A stretch of DNA of 64,000 nt from GCA-003244245 sp050699595 (GTDB lineage Bacteria; Actinomycetota; Actinomycetes; Mycobacteriales; Pseudonocardiaceae), in the NCBI GenBank assembly GCA_050699595.1, contig JBOHFI010000005.1, positions 69,728 through 133,727 of the forward strand. The letters are read 5' to 3'. This document shows positions 8,330 to 17,765 of this stretch, piece by piece. The notes below the pieces were generated by a model. It ran no database searches. It saw only the letters and a program-made list of their open reading frames with translations, and was not told the DNA's origin. Numbering within the stretch: position 1 is the first letter of the stretch; the number at the start of each line of letters is the position of its first letter. The position numbers and the translations under genes were made by a program.

Positions 8330-9361
8330 CTAGAAGGTTCCCAGCGCTCCGGCGTATGGCTCTCCATCGACATAACGCCTCAGCTGTTCAACGATACCGC
8401 GCACGCGACCGGGTCCCCACGCACCTACTGTCGGATTCTTCGAGTGAGTTACGAAGTTCACGATTACCATGTCACGCATGATCAGAAAATTCTCAAGCCG
8501 GCCGAACGATGGTGACAGCGGGCGTACCTGCTGGTAGCCGTCCAGGTACCGGCTGGCGAATACCCTGTACGCCGCGGAGTCGTCGGCGACCTGGCGGTGA
8601 ACCGACGACAGTACCGTCGCGATGTCGAGCATGTAGTAACCGTAACCGCAGTCGTCGAAGTCGATGACCGCGATCGTTCCACCATTGGTGACAATCAGGT
8701 TCTCTCGGTGCAGGTCGGCATGAATGAGCCCCCAGTCGCTTCCCATGGGCGGCAGCGTCTGGCGGATCTGCGCACCAACCGCACGGATGACCTCGACGCC
8801 CTCCGGACCGAGCATCGCGCACGCCTGCTCCCCGTTGACCGCCGGCCCGTTGTCGAACAGGTCCGCCACGCCCCATGACGGCCTGGTGAAGCCCGTCGGA
8901 CACTTGATGATGTCGGCATGCACGTGCAGTCGAGCCGTAACCTGGCCCAGCGCTTCGGCGATACCCACGTCGCCGTAGGAAGGATTGTCTCGACCAGGAA
9001 TCCACCGGAACGACACGAAAGTGGCGGGCTCCGCCAACAGTCGCGAACCGATCTCGCCGACGAGCTCACCGGCTGATGTACGTACTGGGATCGGAACAGA
9101 GACCGCACCGTCCTCGATGATCCGCTCCAGCCAGAACAGTTCTGATTTCTGCTCCTCTACCGAACGTCCACCACGTAACGACAGTCGCAGACTGTAGCGC
9201 TCGTCTACCGCGTCGACGCGGTAGACGGCGTTGTCCTCGTATCGCATCAGCCGCATCCCCTGCGGCTCGATACCGTATTCCCGCAGTGCGTTGAGCGCCA
9301 CACCGCGCAGCTGGCGAAGTTGCGACGAGCGACTGAGCTTCACGAGCGCGTGATCAGACAT
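8330..9361 (-). CDS. Aminoglycoside-phosphotransferase-family kinase
   Basis: A 343-residue APH/choline-kinase-fold protein. The catalytic loop HADLHRENL lies near residues 214-222 and the metal-binding VIDFDDC near 232-238, both intact, so it should transfer phosphate from ATP to a small molecule. The C-terminal half resembles homoserine kinase II and SrkA-type proteins more than resistance enzymes. AAGAGG precedes the ATG. It sits downstream of a truncated sugar-nucleotide dehydrogenase fragment on the same strand. The substrate cannot be read from sequence. Confidence 0.8.
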   Translation of the reverse strand: MSDHALVKLSRSSQLRQLRGVALNALREYGIEPQGMRLMRYEDNAVYRVDAVDERYSLRLSLRGGRSVEEQKSELFWLERIIEDGAVSVPIPVRTSAGELVGEIGSRLLAEPATFVSFRWIPGRDNPSYGDVGIAEALGQVTARLHVHADIIKCPTGFTRPSWGVADLFDNGPAVNGEQACAMLGPEGVEVIRAVGAQIRQTLPPMGSDWGLIHADLHRENLIVTNGGTIAVIDFDDCGYGYYMLDIATVLSSVHRQVADDSAAYRVFASRYLDGYQQVRPLSPSFGRLENFLIMRDMVIVNFVTHSKNPTVGAWGPGRVRGIVEQLRRYVDGEPYAGALGTF

Positions 9362-9426
9362 ACGACCTCTTAATCCGGCTATTGATCGTCGTTACGTGCG
9401 CACCACACGGGTACGCTCTTGGCAGG

Positions 9427-9735
9427 TCACCGAAACCAAGTAAAGCACATTCGCACTGTCGAGAGTGGTAGCGCCACGGGTCGAGAAGACACTACCCGGG
9501 CCTCACCCGACGGAAGCCCCGTTCCGACAGCCTCCTCTACCCGGGAGATGTCGGCGACGCCGCCGTCGGCTTCGGGAGTATCAACGCAAACGACCGCAAA
9601 TTGACACTGATCAAGGTCCTCCACTGGGTAGTGTTCGCCGGATTGAACATCCCAGGCAACGATGCAGTACTGGCGCTCGAAAGCCGAGATCACCGCTCGA
9701 CCGACTCGGCCAACTCCGATGACACCTACATGCAT
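9427..9735 (-). pseudogene. Truncated UDP-sugar dehydrogenase, NAD-binding half
   Basis: From the ATG at 9735, which follows a strong GGGAGG site, about 68 residues match the NAD-binding domain of UDP-glucose/GDP-mannose dehydrogenases: a Rossmann GVIGVGRVGRAV and FAVVCVDTPEADGG with the usual ADISRVEEAV. After that the similarity stops and the frame ends, leaving 102 residues rather than about 400. The central and C-terminal domains are absent nearby. This looks like a decayed remnant, though a retained short protein cannot be excluded. Confidence 0.65.
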
Positions 9736-9816
9736 CCAGGCCTCCCGATCAACATTGATTTCTGGTCGATTTTCCGTTACCACTGGAGTCTTGACGCTCA
9801 TTCGCAAGACGCGCCC

Positions 9817-12744
9817 CTAGCGCTGAATAAATAGGCGTCTCAGCAGCAGGGCGGCGCGGACGAGGTCGGCGGCGTGCACGGTGCCGTCCGGGGTGACCCA
9901 AAACGGCACCGTGTGCTCGGTGCCGCCGTGGCGTACCCGCAGTCGCTCGTGCAGCCGCAGCGTCCCGTCCGGGACGGCGAGTCCGGCCGCAGCGCACACC
10001 GCGACCACCTCCACCAGCTCGACCCACCGCACCGTCCGCCCCGCACCGGCGTCAAGCAGCTCGGGCGCGATCCGCTCGGAGGCCAGCGGCAGATCCAGCA
10101 GGTCGGCCAGCGCGCCAGGGTCGCCACCGGACACCAGCTCACCGGCCGGCAACACGGCGGCCAGCCACGGGGAGTCGAGCACGACCACGCGGTCGGCGTC
10201 GACCACCTCGCCGGTCACTGCCCGGACCCGAGCCGGGGGCGCCACGTCGGCCGGGTCGAGCTCGGCGCCGGCCAACGCGGCATGCACGGCGTGCACCACC
10301 GCGGGGCTGACCGTGCGGGCCGGATCGGCCAGCCGGGCCAGCAGGTCGGCGGCGTCGGCGGGCCCAGCGGCACTCAACCAGGTGACGCTCAACCCGGTGC
10401 GCACTCCGGCGGCGGCGAGCAGCGCCTCGTCGGTGTCAGCACAGCCTGGCACCACGTCGTAGAGGCCTTCCAGCGCGACCGCCCCGGCGAGGCGCCAGTG
10501 CGGCGGCGGGTGCCCGCCGAGCCGGGCGTGCCGGGCCAGCCACCAGCCGGTGTAGCCGCCGGGCTGGCGCAGTGCGGCGAGGCCGGCGGGCTCGGCGGCT
10601 ATCCGGCGCAGCGCGGCCGGCCAGCACTGGTCGTCGACGAGGTCCAGGTCCCGGACGGCGAGCAGCCGCGTGGGCGGCTCAGCATGGGCGCGCCACCACT
10701 GCTCCTCGTCATCAAGATCATGATCTGGGCCCTCAGGGTCGGGGTCGTCGAGCACCGCGAACGAGTCCAGCACCCCGACCGCCCGCAGCGCGGCGGCGCC
10801 GTGCTCGGCGGCGACGGCGGGGTCCAGCACGCCCAGCGGCGCGTCCGCGGCGAGCAGCTCCCGCATCGCCCCACCAGGCAGTACCAGCTCGTCGGCCCGC
10901 CGCGGCGCCCCGATGTCGTCACGCAGCGCCAGCGCACCCAGCCACGGCCGGGCAGTGCCATCGAAGGCCAGGCGCTCGGCCAGTGACAGCACCGCGTGCG
11001 CGAGTCCGGTGACGTCAAGGCCGTCCTCGGCGTCATCGACACTGCGCTCCACAGCGGGACGCAGCGCATCCAGCAGTTCCGCCGGTCCCACCGGCCGGGC
11101 CCCGAGCCGCTCCAGCAAGGGGTGCGCAGCGTCCGGGTGCACCAGCCGCAGCTCGGTGGGCACCCGGGCGTCAACCTCCCCCAACAGCACCCCGCGCGGG
11201 CCGGTGACGGTGCGCCCGTCGGCCAGCGGGACCGGCAGCGCACCGAGCTCCTCGCGCGCGGCCGGGTCGGCGTCGAGCAGCGCGACGAGTGCCGAATAAC
11301 AGCGCCGCCACCACGACGGTGGCCGCTCCAGCCCGCCCAGCAGCTCGGCGATGTCCACCGCGGCCAGCCTGCGCACCCCGAGCGCGGTGAGCGCGGCGGT
11401 GTGCGCGGGCGCGGACAGCTCCGCGTCGAGCAGCTCGGGCGTGACCTCGGCGAGTAGCTCCACCAGCTCGGGCAGCGGCACGTCCAGCACCATCGCCTGC
11501 GCTGGCGTGACCTGCCCCCCGGAGGCGGCGGGGAGCCACCGGGTGTGGCGCAGCGCCTCGAGCACCGCTTCCCGCAGCGTCGCGTCGATCTCGCTAGCGG
11601 GGAACCCAGCGACGGGCACCAGCGCGGTGCGCTGATTTGACACAGCCGCGGTGCGCTGATCGGACACAGCCGCGGTGCGCTGATCCGGCGCCAGCGCGGC
11701 GGCCAGGTCCGGGTAGGCCCGCGCGGCCTCGGCGAGCAGCAGGTCGAGCGCCGGCCCGGGATGGACGTGGCGCCGCGCGGAGTCGACGGGCACCGTGGCG
11801 ATCAGCCGCGCGGGCAGGGTGAGCCGCTCCTCGGTGGGGGTGGGCGCGTGCAACACCTCCCCGACCAGGGGTAACGGGGCGCCGTCGGGGCCGACGGGCA
11901 GCGCCCAGCACAGGCTCCACTCGCCTCGCGCCTCGGGGCCGAGCCCGACCAGGGCCGCGGACGGCAGCAGCCCGGCGCGGCGTACCACCCGCCACCGGCG
12001 CAGCCCAACCCCGTCATGTACCACTACCGGGTCCTCGCCCTCGCGGCGCAACACCCGGTCATCGATGTCGATGCGGTGCAGCCACGGCAGCGCCAGCAGC
12101 AGGTCAGCGGCCTCGACGGCGAATGCCGCGAGCAGCGCCTGTGGATCGACCCCGGCGCGCAGCGGCAACCGGACCTCGGTGTCGAATCCGGCCGGCACCT
12201 CGCCCTCGGCGGGCCATACCAGCCGCAGCACGGGCGGGCGGCCACCGCGCCGCGCCAGCTCGGCGCACAGCTCCGGGTCACCGGCCAGCTCGTGGGCGGT
12301 GCGCTCCGCGGAGAACTCCACCCCACCGGTGCGGGAGAGCACCTGCGGTGCGTCGGTGACGCCCAGGACCGCCGCGAAACCGACCCCGAACCGGCCGACG
12401 CTGTCCCCCGCCCGCTTGGCTGAGGCGCGCAGCGCGGCCAGCGCGGCCACTCCGGCGTGGTCCAGCGCCACCCCGGTGTTCGCGGCGCGCAGCTCACCGG
12501 ACTCGACAGTGACCTTGAGGTACCCCGGCGTGTCGGCGCGTTGCGCAGCGTCGGCGGCGTTCTGCGCCAGCTCGACGAGCAACCGGTCCGCGTAACCGAG
12601 CAGGGCGAGGTCGGACTCGGCGTTGGCGTCCTCGCGCAACCGCGTCGGGGACCCCCGCCAGGCGGCCAACACACCCTCACGCAGCGCCGCGGTGCCGAAC
12701 GGATCCGCGGCGGCGCGGTGCGCAGTTCTCGCGGTCGTCGTCAC
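9817..12744 (-). CDS. Sacsin/HSP90-like ATPase-domain protein
   Basis: A 975-residue protein whose N-terminal 200 residues form a GHKL (HSP90-type) ATP-binding domain: the N-box ELAQNAADA around residue 62 and GRFGVGF at 117-123. This matches the 'sacsin N-terminal ATPase-like' proteins of actinobacteria. The remaining 750 residues are Ala/Leu-rich and lack a motif I can name; three near-identical short units (Q-R-T-A-x-V-S/P) occur around residue 360. Its start overlaps the end of the DUF3027 gene by four bases, implying coupled translation. Role unknown; chaperone-like activity is only inferred. Confidence 0.8.
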   Translation of the reverse strand: MTTTARTAHRAAADPFGTAALREGVLAAWRGSPTRLREDANAESDLALLGYADRLLVELAQNAADAAQRADTPGYLKVTVESGELRAANTGVALDHAGVAALAALRASAKRAGDSVGRFGVGFAAVLGVTDAPQVLSRTGGVEFSAERTAHELAGDPELCAELARRGGRPPVLRLVWPAEGEVPAGFDTEVRLPLRAGVDPQALLAAFAVEAADLLLALPWLHRIDIDDRVLRREGEDPVVVHDGVGLRRWRVVRRAGLLPSAALVGLGPEARGEWSLCWALPVGPDGAPLPLVGEVLHAPTPTEERLTLPARLIATVPVDSARRHVHPGPALDLLLAEAARAYPDLAAALAPDQRTAAVSDQRTAAVSNQRTALVPVAGFPASEIDATLREAVLEALRHTRWLPAASGGQVTPAQAMVLDVPLPELVELLAEVTPELLDAELSAPAHTAALTALGVRRLAAVDIAELLGGLERPPSWWRRCYSALVALLDADPAAREELGALPVPLADGRTVTGPRGVLLGEVDARVPTELRLVHPDAAHPLLERLGARPVGPAELLDALRPAVERSVDDAEDGLDVTGLAHAVLSLAERLAFDGTARPWLGALALRDDIGAPRRADELVLPGGAMRELLAADAPLGVLDPAVAAEHGAAALRAVGVLDSFAVLDDPDPEGPDHDLDDEEQWWRAHAEPPTRLLAVRDLDLVDDQCWPAALRRIAAEPAGLAALRQPGGYTGWWLARHARLGGHPPPHWRLAGAVALEGLYDVVPGCADTDEALLAAAGVRTGLSVTWLSAAGPADAADLLARLADPARTVSPAVVHAVHAALAGAELDPADVAPPARVRAVTGEVVDADRVVVLDSPWLAAVLPAGELVSGGDPGALADLLDLPLASERIAPELLDAGAGRTVRWVELVEVVAVCAAAGLAVPDGTLRLHERLRVRHGGTEHTVPFWVTPDGTVHAADLVRAALLLRRLFIQR

Positions 12745-13511
12745 TCCGCCGGTGCCCGGGGCAGCAGCTCCAGCTCGGCGTCGTCGTAGACCAGCTCGGC
12801 CACCGGCACATTCGGGCTGGTGTCCACCCGCACCTCGGAATGCGCCCCGCAGCCGAACTCGGCGTGCACCACCCGCCCGTCGGCTGGGGCCAGATCGTTA
12901 CCACAGACGCCGAGGGCCGCCGCCAGTAGGCCACCCAGCGGAAGATAGAAACCGCAGGTGACACACCGGTCGGGGGCGCCGAGGGCCATCTCCGAGCCAG
13001 GGCCGCGGTCACTGTCGCGCCAGCGCTGCACCAGGGCCAGGCGGGCATCACGACTCAGCACCCGGAGCCGTCCCAGCCCTAGCTCCGGGCTGAGCGGCTG
13101 CAGCGCCGGGTCCTCGTCGATGAGGTAGCCGGGCACCAGCCGCGGGTCATCCGGGTCGGTCGGCAGCAGATCCCCGACGCCGAGGTCGCCCGCCCGAAGT
13201 CGCTGGGTCCACGGCAGCCAGGGCGGCGCGACCAGCGCGTTCGGGCCGGGCAACAGCACCACCTCGCTGACCGTCACCGGGCTCCCGGGGCCCGCCGAGG
13301 CCACTGTGACCGACCAGCGCCAACCGCGGTAGCCGGGGAGGTCCGCGTCGAACAGGTGCGTGACCGCGCCGCCGTCCTCGACCTGTACCTGCACATGCGC
13401 GCCTACCGGGGCGCCGCCGGCCTCAGCCTGCGCCGCCCGCCGGGCCGGCTCGACGGCCTCAGCAAGGCCCCCGTCATGGGAAGAGCCTGGCGCGATAGTG
13501 TCGGCAATCAC
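12741..13511 (-). CDS. DUF3027 protein
   Basis: A 256-residue actinobacterial protein with DLPGYRGWRW, a central PDRCVTCGFYLPLGG (a CxxC pair) and a C-terminal FGCGAHSEV, features of the DUF3027 family that in mycobacteria lies between serC and cspB. The GTG at 13511 is taken as the start. The frame is open to 13619, but using it would overlap the divergent gene. The gap to the divergent lipoprotein start is only 10 bases, so promoters must overlap or transcripts be leaderless. Function unknown. Confidence 0.8.
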   Translation of the reverse strand: MIADTIAPGSSHDGGLAEAVEPARRAAQAEAGGAPVGAHVQVQVEDGGAVTHLFDADLPGYRGWRWSVTVASAGPGSPVTVSEVVLLPGPNALVAPPWLPWTQRLRAGDLGVGDLLPTDPDDPRLVPGYLIDEDPALQPLSPELGLGRLRVLSRDARLALVQRWRDSDRGPGSEMALGAPDRCVTCGFYLPLGGLLAAALGVCGNDLAPADGRVVHAEFGCGAHSEVRVDTSPNVPVAELVYDDAELELLPRAPAE

Positions 13512-13521
13512 GACTCTGATT

Positions 13522-14337
13522 GTGCCGCATGGGCGGTCCGCTCCGGCAACCCGGCCAGTGTGGCTGGACATCCTTACTCTCGTGTCGACAGCTGTGGTGC
13601 TGCTGGCCGGCTGCGCCACGCGGCATTCGACCGCAGCTCAGCTGCACGTGCAGGTGCAGGCCACCCTCCCGCACGACACCACGATGTACACCGAAGGCCT
13701 GGAGATCCACGACGGGGTGCTCTACGAGAGCAGCGGGCTGATGGGACAGTCCCGGGTGCGAGCCACCGCGCCGGCCGGCGGCACCACAGTGCGGGAGGCG
13801 ACGTTGCCCGCCCCGCTGTTCGGCGAGGGGCTCACCGTCACCGGCGATCGGTTGTGGCAGCTGACCTGGAACAACGGGATAGCGATCGAGCTCGATCCGG
13901 CGACGCTGGCCCAGCGACGCACGGTGACCTACCAGGGCGAGGGCTGGGGGCTGTGCCACGACGGGCACCGGCTGGTGATGAGCGACGGCTCAGATCGGCT
14001 GACCTTCCGGGACCCGGTGACGTTCGCGCCGTCCGGCAGGCTGGCGGTCCGGCTCGACGGCGAGCCGGTGCGAGCGCTCAACGAGCTGGACTGCGCCGGT
14101 GGCGTCATCTGGGCCAATGTCTTCCAGACCGACCGCATCCTGCGCATCGACCCCACCACCGGCGTGGTGACCGGCGTGGTCGACGCCTCCGGTCTGCTCA
14201 GCACGCAGCCGCGACCGTCCGGGGATGTGCTCAACGGCATCGCGGCGATCCCGGGCACCGACGAGTTCCTGATCACCGGCAAGCACTGGCCGTCGCTGTT
14301 CCGGGTACGGTTCATCCCGTCGGTGCCGGGGACTTGA
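13522..14337 (+). CDS. Glutaminyl-peptide cyclotransferase-like lipoprotein
   Basis: A 271-residue exported protein. A basic start (HGRSAPATR) is followed by a hydrophobic stretch ending in the lipobox LLAGC, so the mature protein is probably anchored by the cysteine at about residue 31. The body matches the plant-type glutamine cyclotransferase beta-propeller family (MYTEGLEIHDGVLYESSG, NELDCAGGVIWANVFQTDRILRID, GDVLNGIA). Such enzymes turn N-terminal Gln into pyroglutamate. GTG starts at 13522 and 13558 are both possible; the first leaves the better signal peptide. Confidence 0.8.
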   Translation: MPHGRSAPATRPVWLDILTLVSTAVVLLAGCATRHSTAAQLHVQVQATLPHDTTMYTEGLEIHDGVLYESSGLMGQSRVRATAPAGGTTVREATLPAPLFGEGLTVTGDRLWQLTWNNGIAIELDPATLAQRRTVTYQGEGWGLCHDGHRLVMSDGSDRLTFRDPVTFAPSGRLAVRLDGEPVRALNELDCAGGVIWANVFQTDRILRIDPTTGVVTGVVDASGLLSTQPRPSGDVLNGIAAIPGTDEFLITGKHWPSLFRVRFIPSVPGT

Positions 14338-14383
14338 GCGTGGGATCCCCGACGCGCTGCCGAGGCGCTACCGGTGGTGCAGG

Positions 14384-16009
14384 ATGGAACGCGTGAAGCG
14401 GCCTGCATCCTCCTCAGGAGCCGGGCAACCCCGCGCCCGGGGGCGCCGCGGCCGGCGCTGGGTACCGGAGGACCGTCGCGGCAGCGGCCCGACCAACCCA
14501 CCGCCACCGTATGACCCGCCGATTTACGAGAAGTCGACTTACGAAAAACCGACCTACGAAAAACCGACTTACGAAACACCGACGGTTCCGATTCGCCCGC
14601 AAGCCGCATCGGGTGGCCCGCCGCCGCCCCGCAAGATCACTGTTACCCGGGTGGCCGCCTGGCGGAGCAGGCAGCTGGTATCCGGCGGCGTGCGGCGCTT
14701 CCACCGGGCCACCACGGCCGATGGCGCGGGCCGGTCCGGACTGTCGTCACTGACCTACGCGGCGATGATGGACTACGCCGCCGGCGCGGCCATCGCCGTC
14801 GCGCTGGCCAACACGTTGTTCTTCGCCGTCGCCACCGCGCAGAGCCGGGCCAACGTGGCGCTCTACCTGTTGATCACAGTGGCGCCGTTCGCGCTGATCG
14901 CCCCGGTGGTCGGCCCGCTGCTGGACCGGCTGCAGCACGGGCGGCGGGTGGCGATGGCGCTGTCTTTCGCTGCTCGGGGCTTCCTGCTGGTCGTGATGGC
15001 GGCGCACGTCCACGACTGGCTGCTGTACCCCGCGGCGCTGGGCTTCCTGGTGCTGGCCAAGTCCTACGGCGTGCTGCAGGCGGCGGTGATCCCCCGGGTG
15101 CTCCCGCCGGGGATCACGCTGGTGAAGACCAACTCGCGGCTCACCGCGTTCGGGCTGCTCGCTGCGGGGGTGTCCGGGGCGCTGGCCGCCGGGATCGCGG
15201 CGCTGGCCGGGTCACCGGGAGCGCTGCTGTTCACCGCGGTGATCTGCCTGACGGGAGCGGCCCTGTGCCTGCGCATCCCGTCGTGGGTGGAGGTGACCGA
15301 GGGCGAGGTTCCGGCCTCGCTGCGCACCGAGGCCACCGGCGCGCCCGGCTCCGCGCGGCGCCGTCAGCCGATGGGCCGCCAGGTGGTCGTCGCGCTGTGG
15401 GGCAACGGGACCGCACGGGTGCTCACCGGGTTTCTCACGCTGTTCGTGGCATTCGCGGTGAAAGCCCAGACCGAGGGCTCACCAGGACGGCAGCTGGTGC
15501 TGCTCGGTGTGGTCGGCGCGGCGGCCGGGGCCGGTGGTTTCCTGGGCAACGCGGTGGGTGCGCGGATGCACTTCGGCAAGCCCGACAGGCCCCCCGAAAC
15601 AGCGATCATCGGATGCGTGGCCGCCGGCCTGTGCATGGCGGTGCTCGCCGCGCTGGTGCAGGGCATCGCCATCGCGGCGGTCACCGCGCTGGTGGCGGCG
15701 ACGGGCAGCGCGGTGGCCAAGGTCTGTCTGGACGCGGTGATCCAGCACGGCGTGCCGGAGGCGTCCCGCGCCTCGGCGTTCGGCCGGTCGGAAACCGTGC
15801 TCCAGACAGCCTGGGTGATGGGCGGCGCGTTGGGCGTGCTGCTGCCACCCATCTACTGGATCGGCTTCGCCTCAGTCTCAGCCCTGCTAGCCCTAGGCCT
15901 GACCCAGACCATCCTGACCCGCCGCGGCTCCTCCCTCATCCCCGTCTTCAACACAACCGCACCCGACGTCACCCCGCGCCCCGATATGGAGCCATATCGG
16001 GGCTATTGA
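14384..16009 (+). CDS. MFS transporter with repeat-bearing N-terminal tail
   Basis: A 541-residue membrane protein with about 12 helices after residue 120. It fits the actinobacterial MFS family (Rv0876c-like) that lies near cspB in mycobacteria. The first 110 residues are a basic, Pro-rich cytoplasmic tail containing four tandem units of the form Y-E-K-P-T (about residues 48-67), which are also visible as near-identical 15-base DNA repeats. The tail is the unusual part. Substrate unknown. Hairpins follow the stop codon. Confidence 0.8.
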   Translation: MERVKRPASSSGAGQPRARGRRGRRWVPEDRRGSGPTNPPPPYDPPIYEKSTYEKPTYEKPTYETPTVPIRPQAASGGPPPPRKITVTRVAAWRSRQLVSGGVRRFHRATTADGAGRSGLSSLTYAAMMDYAAGAAIAVALANTLFFAVATAQSRANVALYLLITVAPFALIAPVVGPLLDRLQHGRRVAMALSFAARGFLLVVMAAHVHDWLLYPAALGFLVLAKSYGVLQAAVIPRVLPPGITLVKTNSRLTAFGLLAAGVSGALAAGIAALAGSPGALLFTAVICLTGAALCLRIPSWVEVTEGEVPASLRTEATGAPGSARRRQPMGRQVVVALWGNGTARVLTGFLTLFVAFAVKAQTEGSPGRQLVLLGVVGAAAGAGGFLGNAVGARMHFGKPDRPPETAIIGCVAAGLCMAVLAALVQGIAIAAVTALVAATGSAVAKVCLDAVIQHGVPEASRASAFGRSETVLQTAWVMGGALGVLLPPIYWIGFASVSALLALGLTQTILTRRGSSLIPVFNTTAPDVTPRPDMEPYRGY

Positions 16010-16044
16010 CCCGCCGGTTGCCCCGACATGGAGCCCTATCGGGG
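15979..16044. terminator. Two tandem hairpins after the MFS gene
   Basis: Two related 24-base hairpins (15979-16002 and 16021-16044) share the stem CCCCGA...TCGGGG and the loop GGAGCC. The first overlaps the last codons of the MFS gene. They lie between two convergent genes and are a plausible bidirectional terminator, although there is no T-tract. Confidence 0.5.
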
Positions 16045-16057
16045 TGCGGGGGGTGGG

Positions 16058-16453
16058 TCAGGGGTCTAGTTCGTGGGCTACGGCGCGGACCAGTTCGCCG
16101 ATGCGCTTGGTGGTGCGACGGTCGGGGTAGCGACCTTTGCGCAGGTCGGGCTGGACCCGCGACTCCAGCAGCCTGATCATGTCGTCGATCACACCGTGGA
16201 GCTCCTCAGCCGGCCGGCGCCGGGCCTCCGCCACCGACGGCGGCGCCTCCAGCAGGCGCACCGACAACGCCTGCGGGCCGCGCCGCCCGTCCGCCACCCC
16301 GAACTCCACCCGCTGGCCGGCCTTGAGATCGGTCACCCCGGTAGGGAGCGCGTTAGCCCGCACGTACACGTCGGCACCGTCGTCCTGCGTCACGAAACCG
16401 AAACCCTTGCCCGCGTCGTACCACTTGACCTTGCCGGTCGGCACTGACCTCAC
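16058..16453 (-). CDS. Cold-shock-domain protein with C-terminal extension
   Basis: A 131-residue protein. The first 70 residues are a cold-shock domain with KVKWYDAGKGFGFV (RNP1 at 16-21) and a degenerate RNP2 (DVYVRA). The extra 60 residues form a charged helical domain found in actinobacterial CspB-type proteins (Rv0871-like). It should bind single-stranded RNA or DNA. The start is GTG, preceded by GAGGGA; a second GTG lies three codons in. It converges on the MFS gene, as in related genomes. Confidence 0.87.
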   Translation of the reverse strand: MRSVPTGKVKWYDAGKGFGFVTQDDGADVYVRANALPTGVTDLKAGQRVEFGVADGRRGPQALSVRLLEAPPSVAEARRRPAEELHGVIDDMIRLLESRVQPDLRKGRYPDRRTTKRIGELVRAVAHELDP

Positions 16454-16598
16454 CGTTCCCTCGTGGAGTACCGCCTGCCTGCTGGAAGTGCGAGACCAGC
16501 AAGACGAACGCGCCCCGAACGCACCCGGGACGCGTGCGCACCAGCTTACGACTTCCGGACGCTTTTCGGACGCACCCGCACCGCGTGGATGTGGCGCG

Positions 16599-17636
16599 TC
16601 AGGCGAACGAGTCAGGGACCGCCTCGACGAGGCTGACCATGCCAGAACTCGGCACGACGCGGGTCACTCGAAGGCCGGCCCGGCCACACAACGCGCGGTG
16701 CTCCGCCTCGGTGCGCTGGCGACCACCAGTGGTCAGCACCAGCATCACCACATCCACCAGTTTTCCCGTCGACACCGCCGCGCCCTCCGGTAACACGATC
16801 TCAGCAATCAGCAGGCGCGCGGTGTCGGCCATCGAGGCCCGACACGCACTCAGGATCTCCACCGCGTGGTCGTCGTCCCAGTCGTGGATCACATTACTCA
16901 GCAGGTAGACATCGCCACCCTCCGGTACCGAGTCGAAGAAGTCCCCACCCACCACCGTGCAACGGTCGATGATCTCAGCACCGGCCAAAACCGCCGGCCT
17001 GTCGAACAGCACGCCCTGAAGGTGCGGGTTGACGGACAGGATCGCGGCGAGCAGGCCACCCCGCCCACCACCGACATCCACTACCGTGCGCAACCGGCTG
17101 AAATCGTAGGCTGTGACGATATTGGCGGTGTCACCCGTGGAGAGGGAGGTCATGGCGACGTCGAAGACCGCCGCATCCTGGGGATGCTCTGCCAGATAGT
17201 CGAAGAACTCAGTGCCGTGAACCCGGTCGAACGCCGGCTTCCCGGTCTGAACCGTCTCGTACAGATCGGCCCACGCGTAAAGATTGAACGGCATCCCGAC
17301 CATCGTCGCCACCCCCCGCAGCGACCCGGGGACGTCACTGCGCAGCATCTCACCGAGCGGGGTCAGGGCGAAGTGCCGGTCCTCCAGCTCGGCGACGACT
17401 CCTACGTCGCCCAACGCTCGCAGCACCCGGTACAACGTCGAGCCGTGCGCGCCTACCCGCCGCGCGATCTCCTCCACCTGCGCAGCGCCCTCGGCCAGCA
17501 CGTCCGCGACTCCGAGCCGGTCGATCACACTGATCAACTGCGAGACGTAAACGCCCGTGATCAGCTGACGCATCGTGACGGCGGAGGGTGGCTCCGCTGA
17601 CGCGACGGCCGTGCCCGATGTCTTCTCAACCGCCAT
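16599..17636 (-). CDS. Small-molecule O-methyltransferase (AcmOMT family)
   Basis: A 345-residue plant/hydroxyindole-type O-methyltransferase. An N-terminal dimerisation winged helix (EEIARRVGAHGSTLYRVLRAL, about 55-75) precedes the SAM-binding VDVGGGRGG (186-194) and the catalytic histidine H251 in HDWDDDHA. These enzymes methylate hydroxyls of aromatic natural products. GGGGAGG precedes the ATG. No biosynthetic partner genes are adjacent, so the substrate is unknown. It is divergent from the NACHT gene. Confidence 0.88.
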   Translation of the reverse strand: MAVEKTSGTAVASAEPPSAVTMRQLITGVYVSQLISVIDRLGVADVLAEGAAQVEEIARRVGAHGSTLYRVLRALGDVGVVAELEDRHFALTPLGEMLRSDVPGSLRGVATMVGMPFNLYAWADLYETVQTGKPAFDRVHGTEFFDYLAEHPQDAAVFDVAMTSLSTGDTANIVTAYDFSRLRTVVDVGGGRGGLLAAILSVNPHLQGVLFDRPAVLAGAEIIDRCTVVGGDFFDSVPEGGDVYLLSNVIHDWDDDHAVEILSACRASMADTARLLIAEIVLPEGAAVSTGKLVDVVMLVLTTGGRQRTEAEHRALCGRAGLRVTRVVPSSGMVSLVEAVPDSFA

Positions 17637-17765
17637 CGTGACCTCCCCTACGTCGGCTGCGATCCCACGGTAGTGGCGAGGCCGGTCACCGGGAAGTGTC
17701 AGCCGCTAACCTCGTGTCTCGGGACCGCCACGAGGTGACTGAGTGCTTACGACAGACTACTGCGC

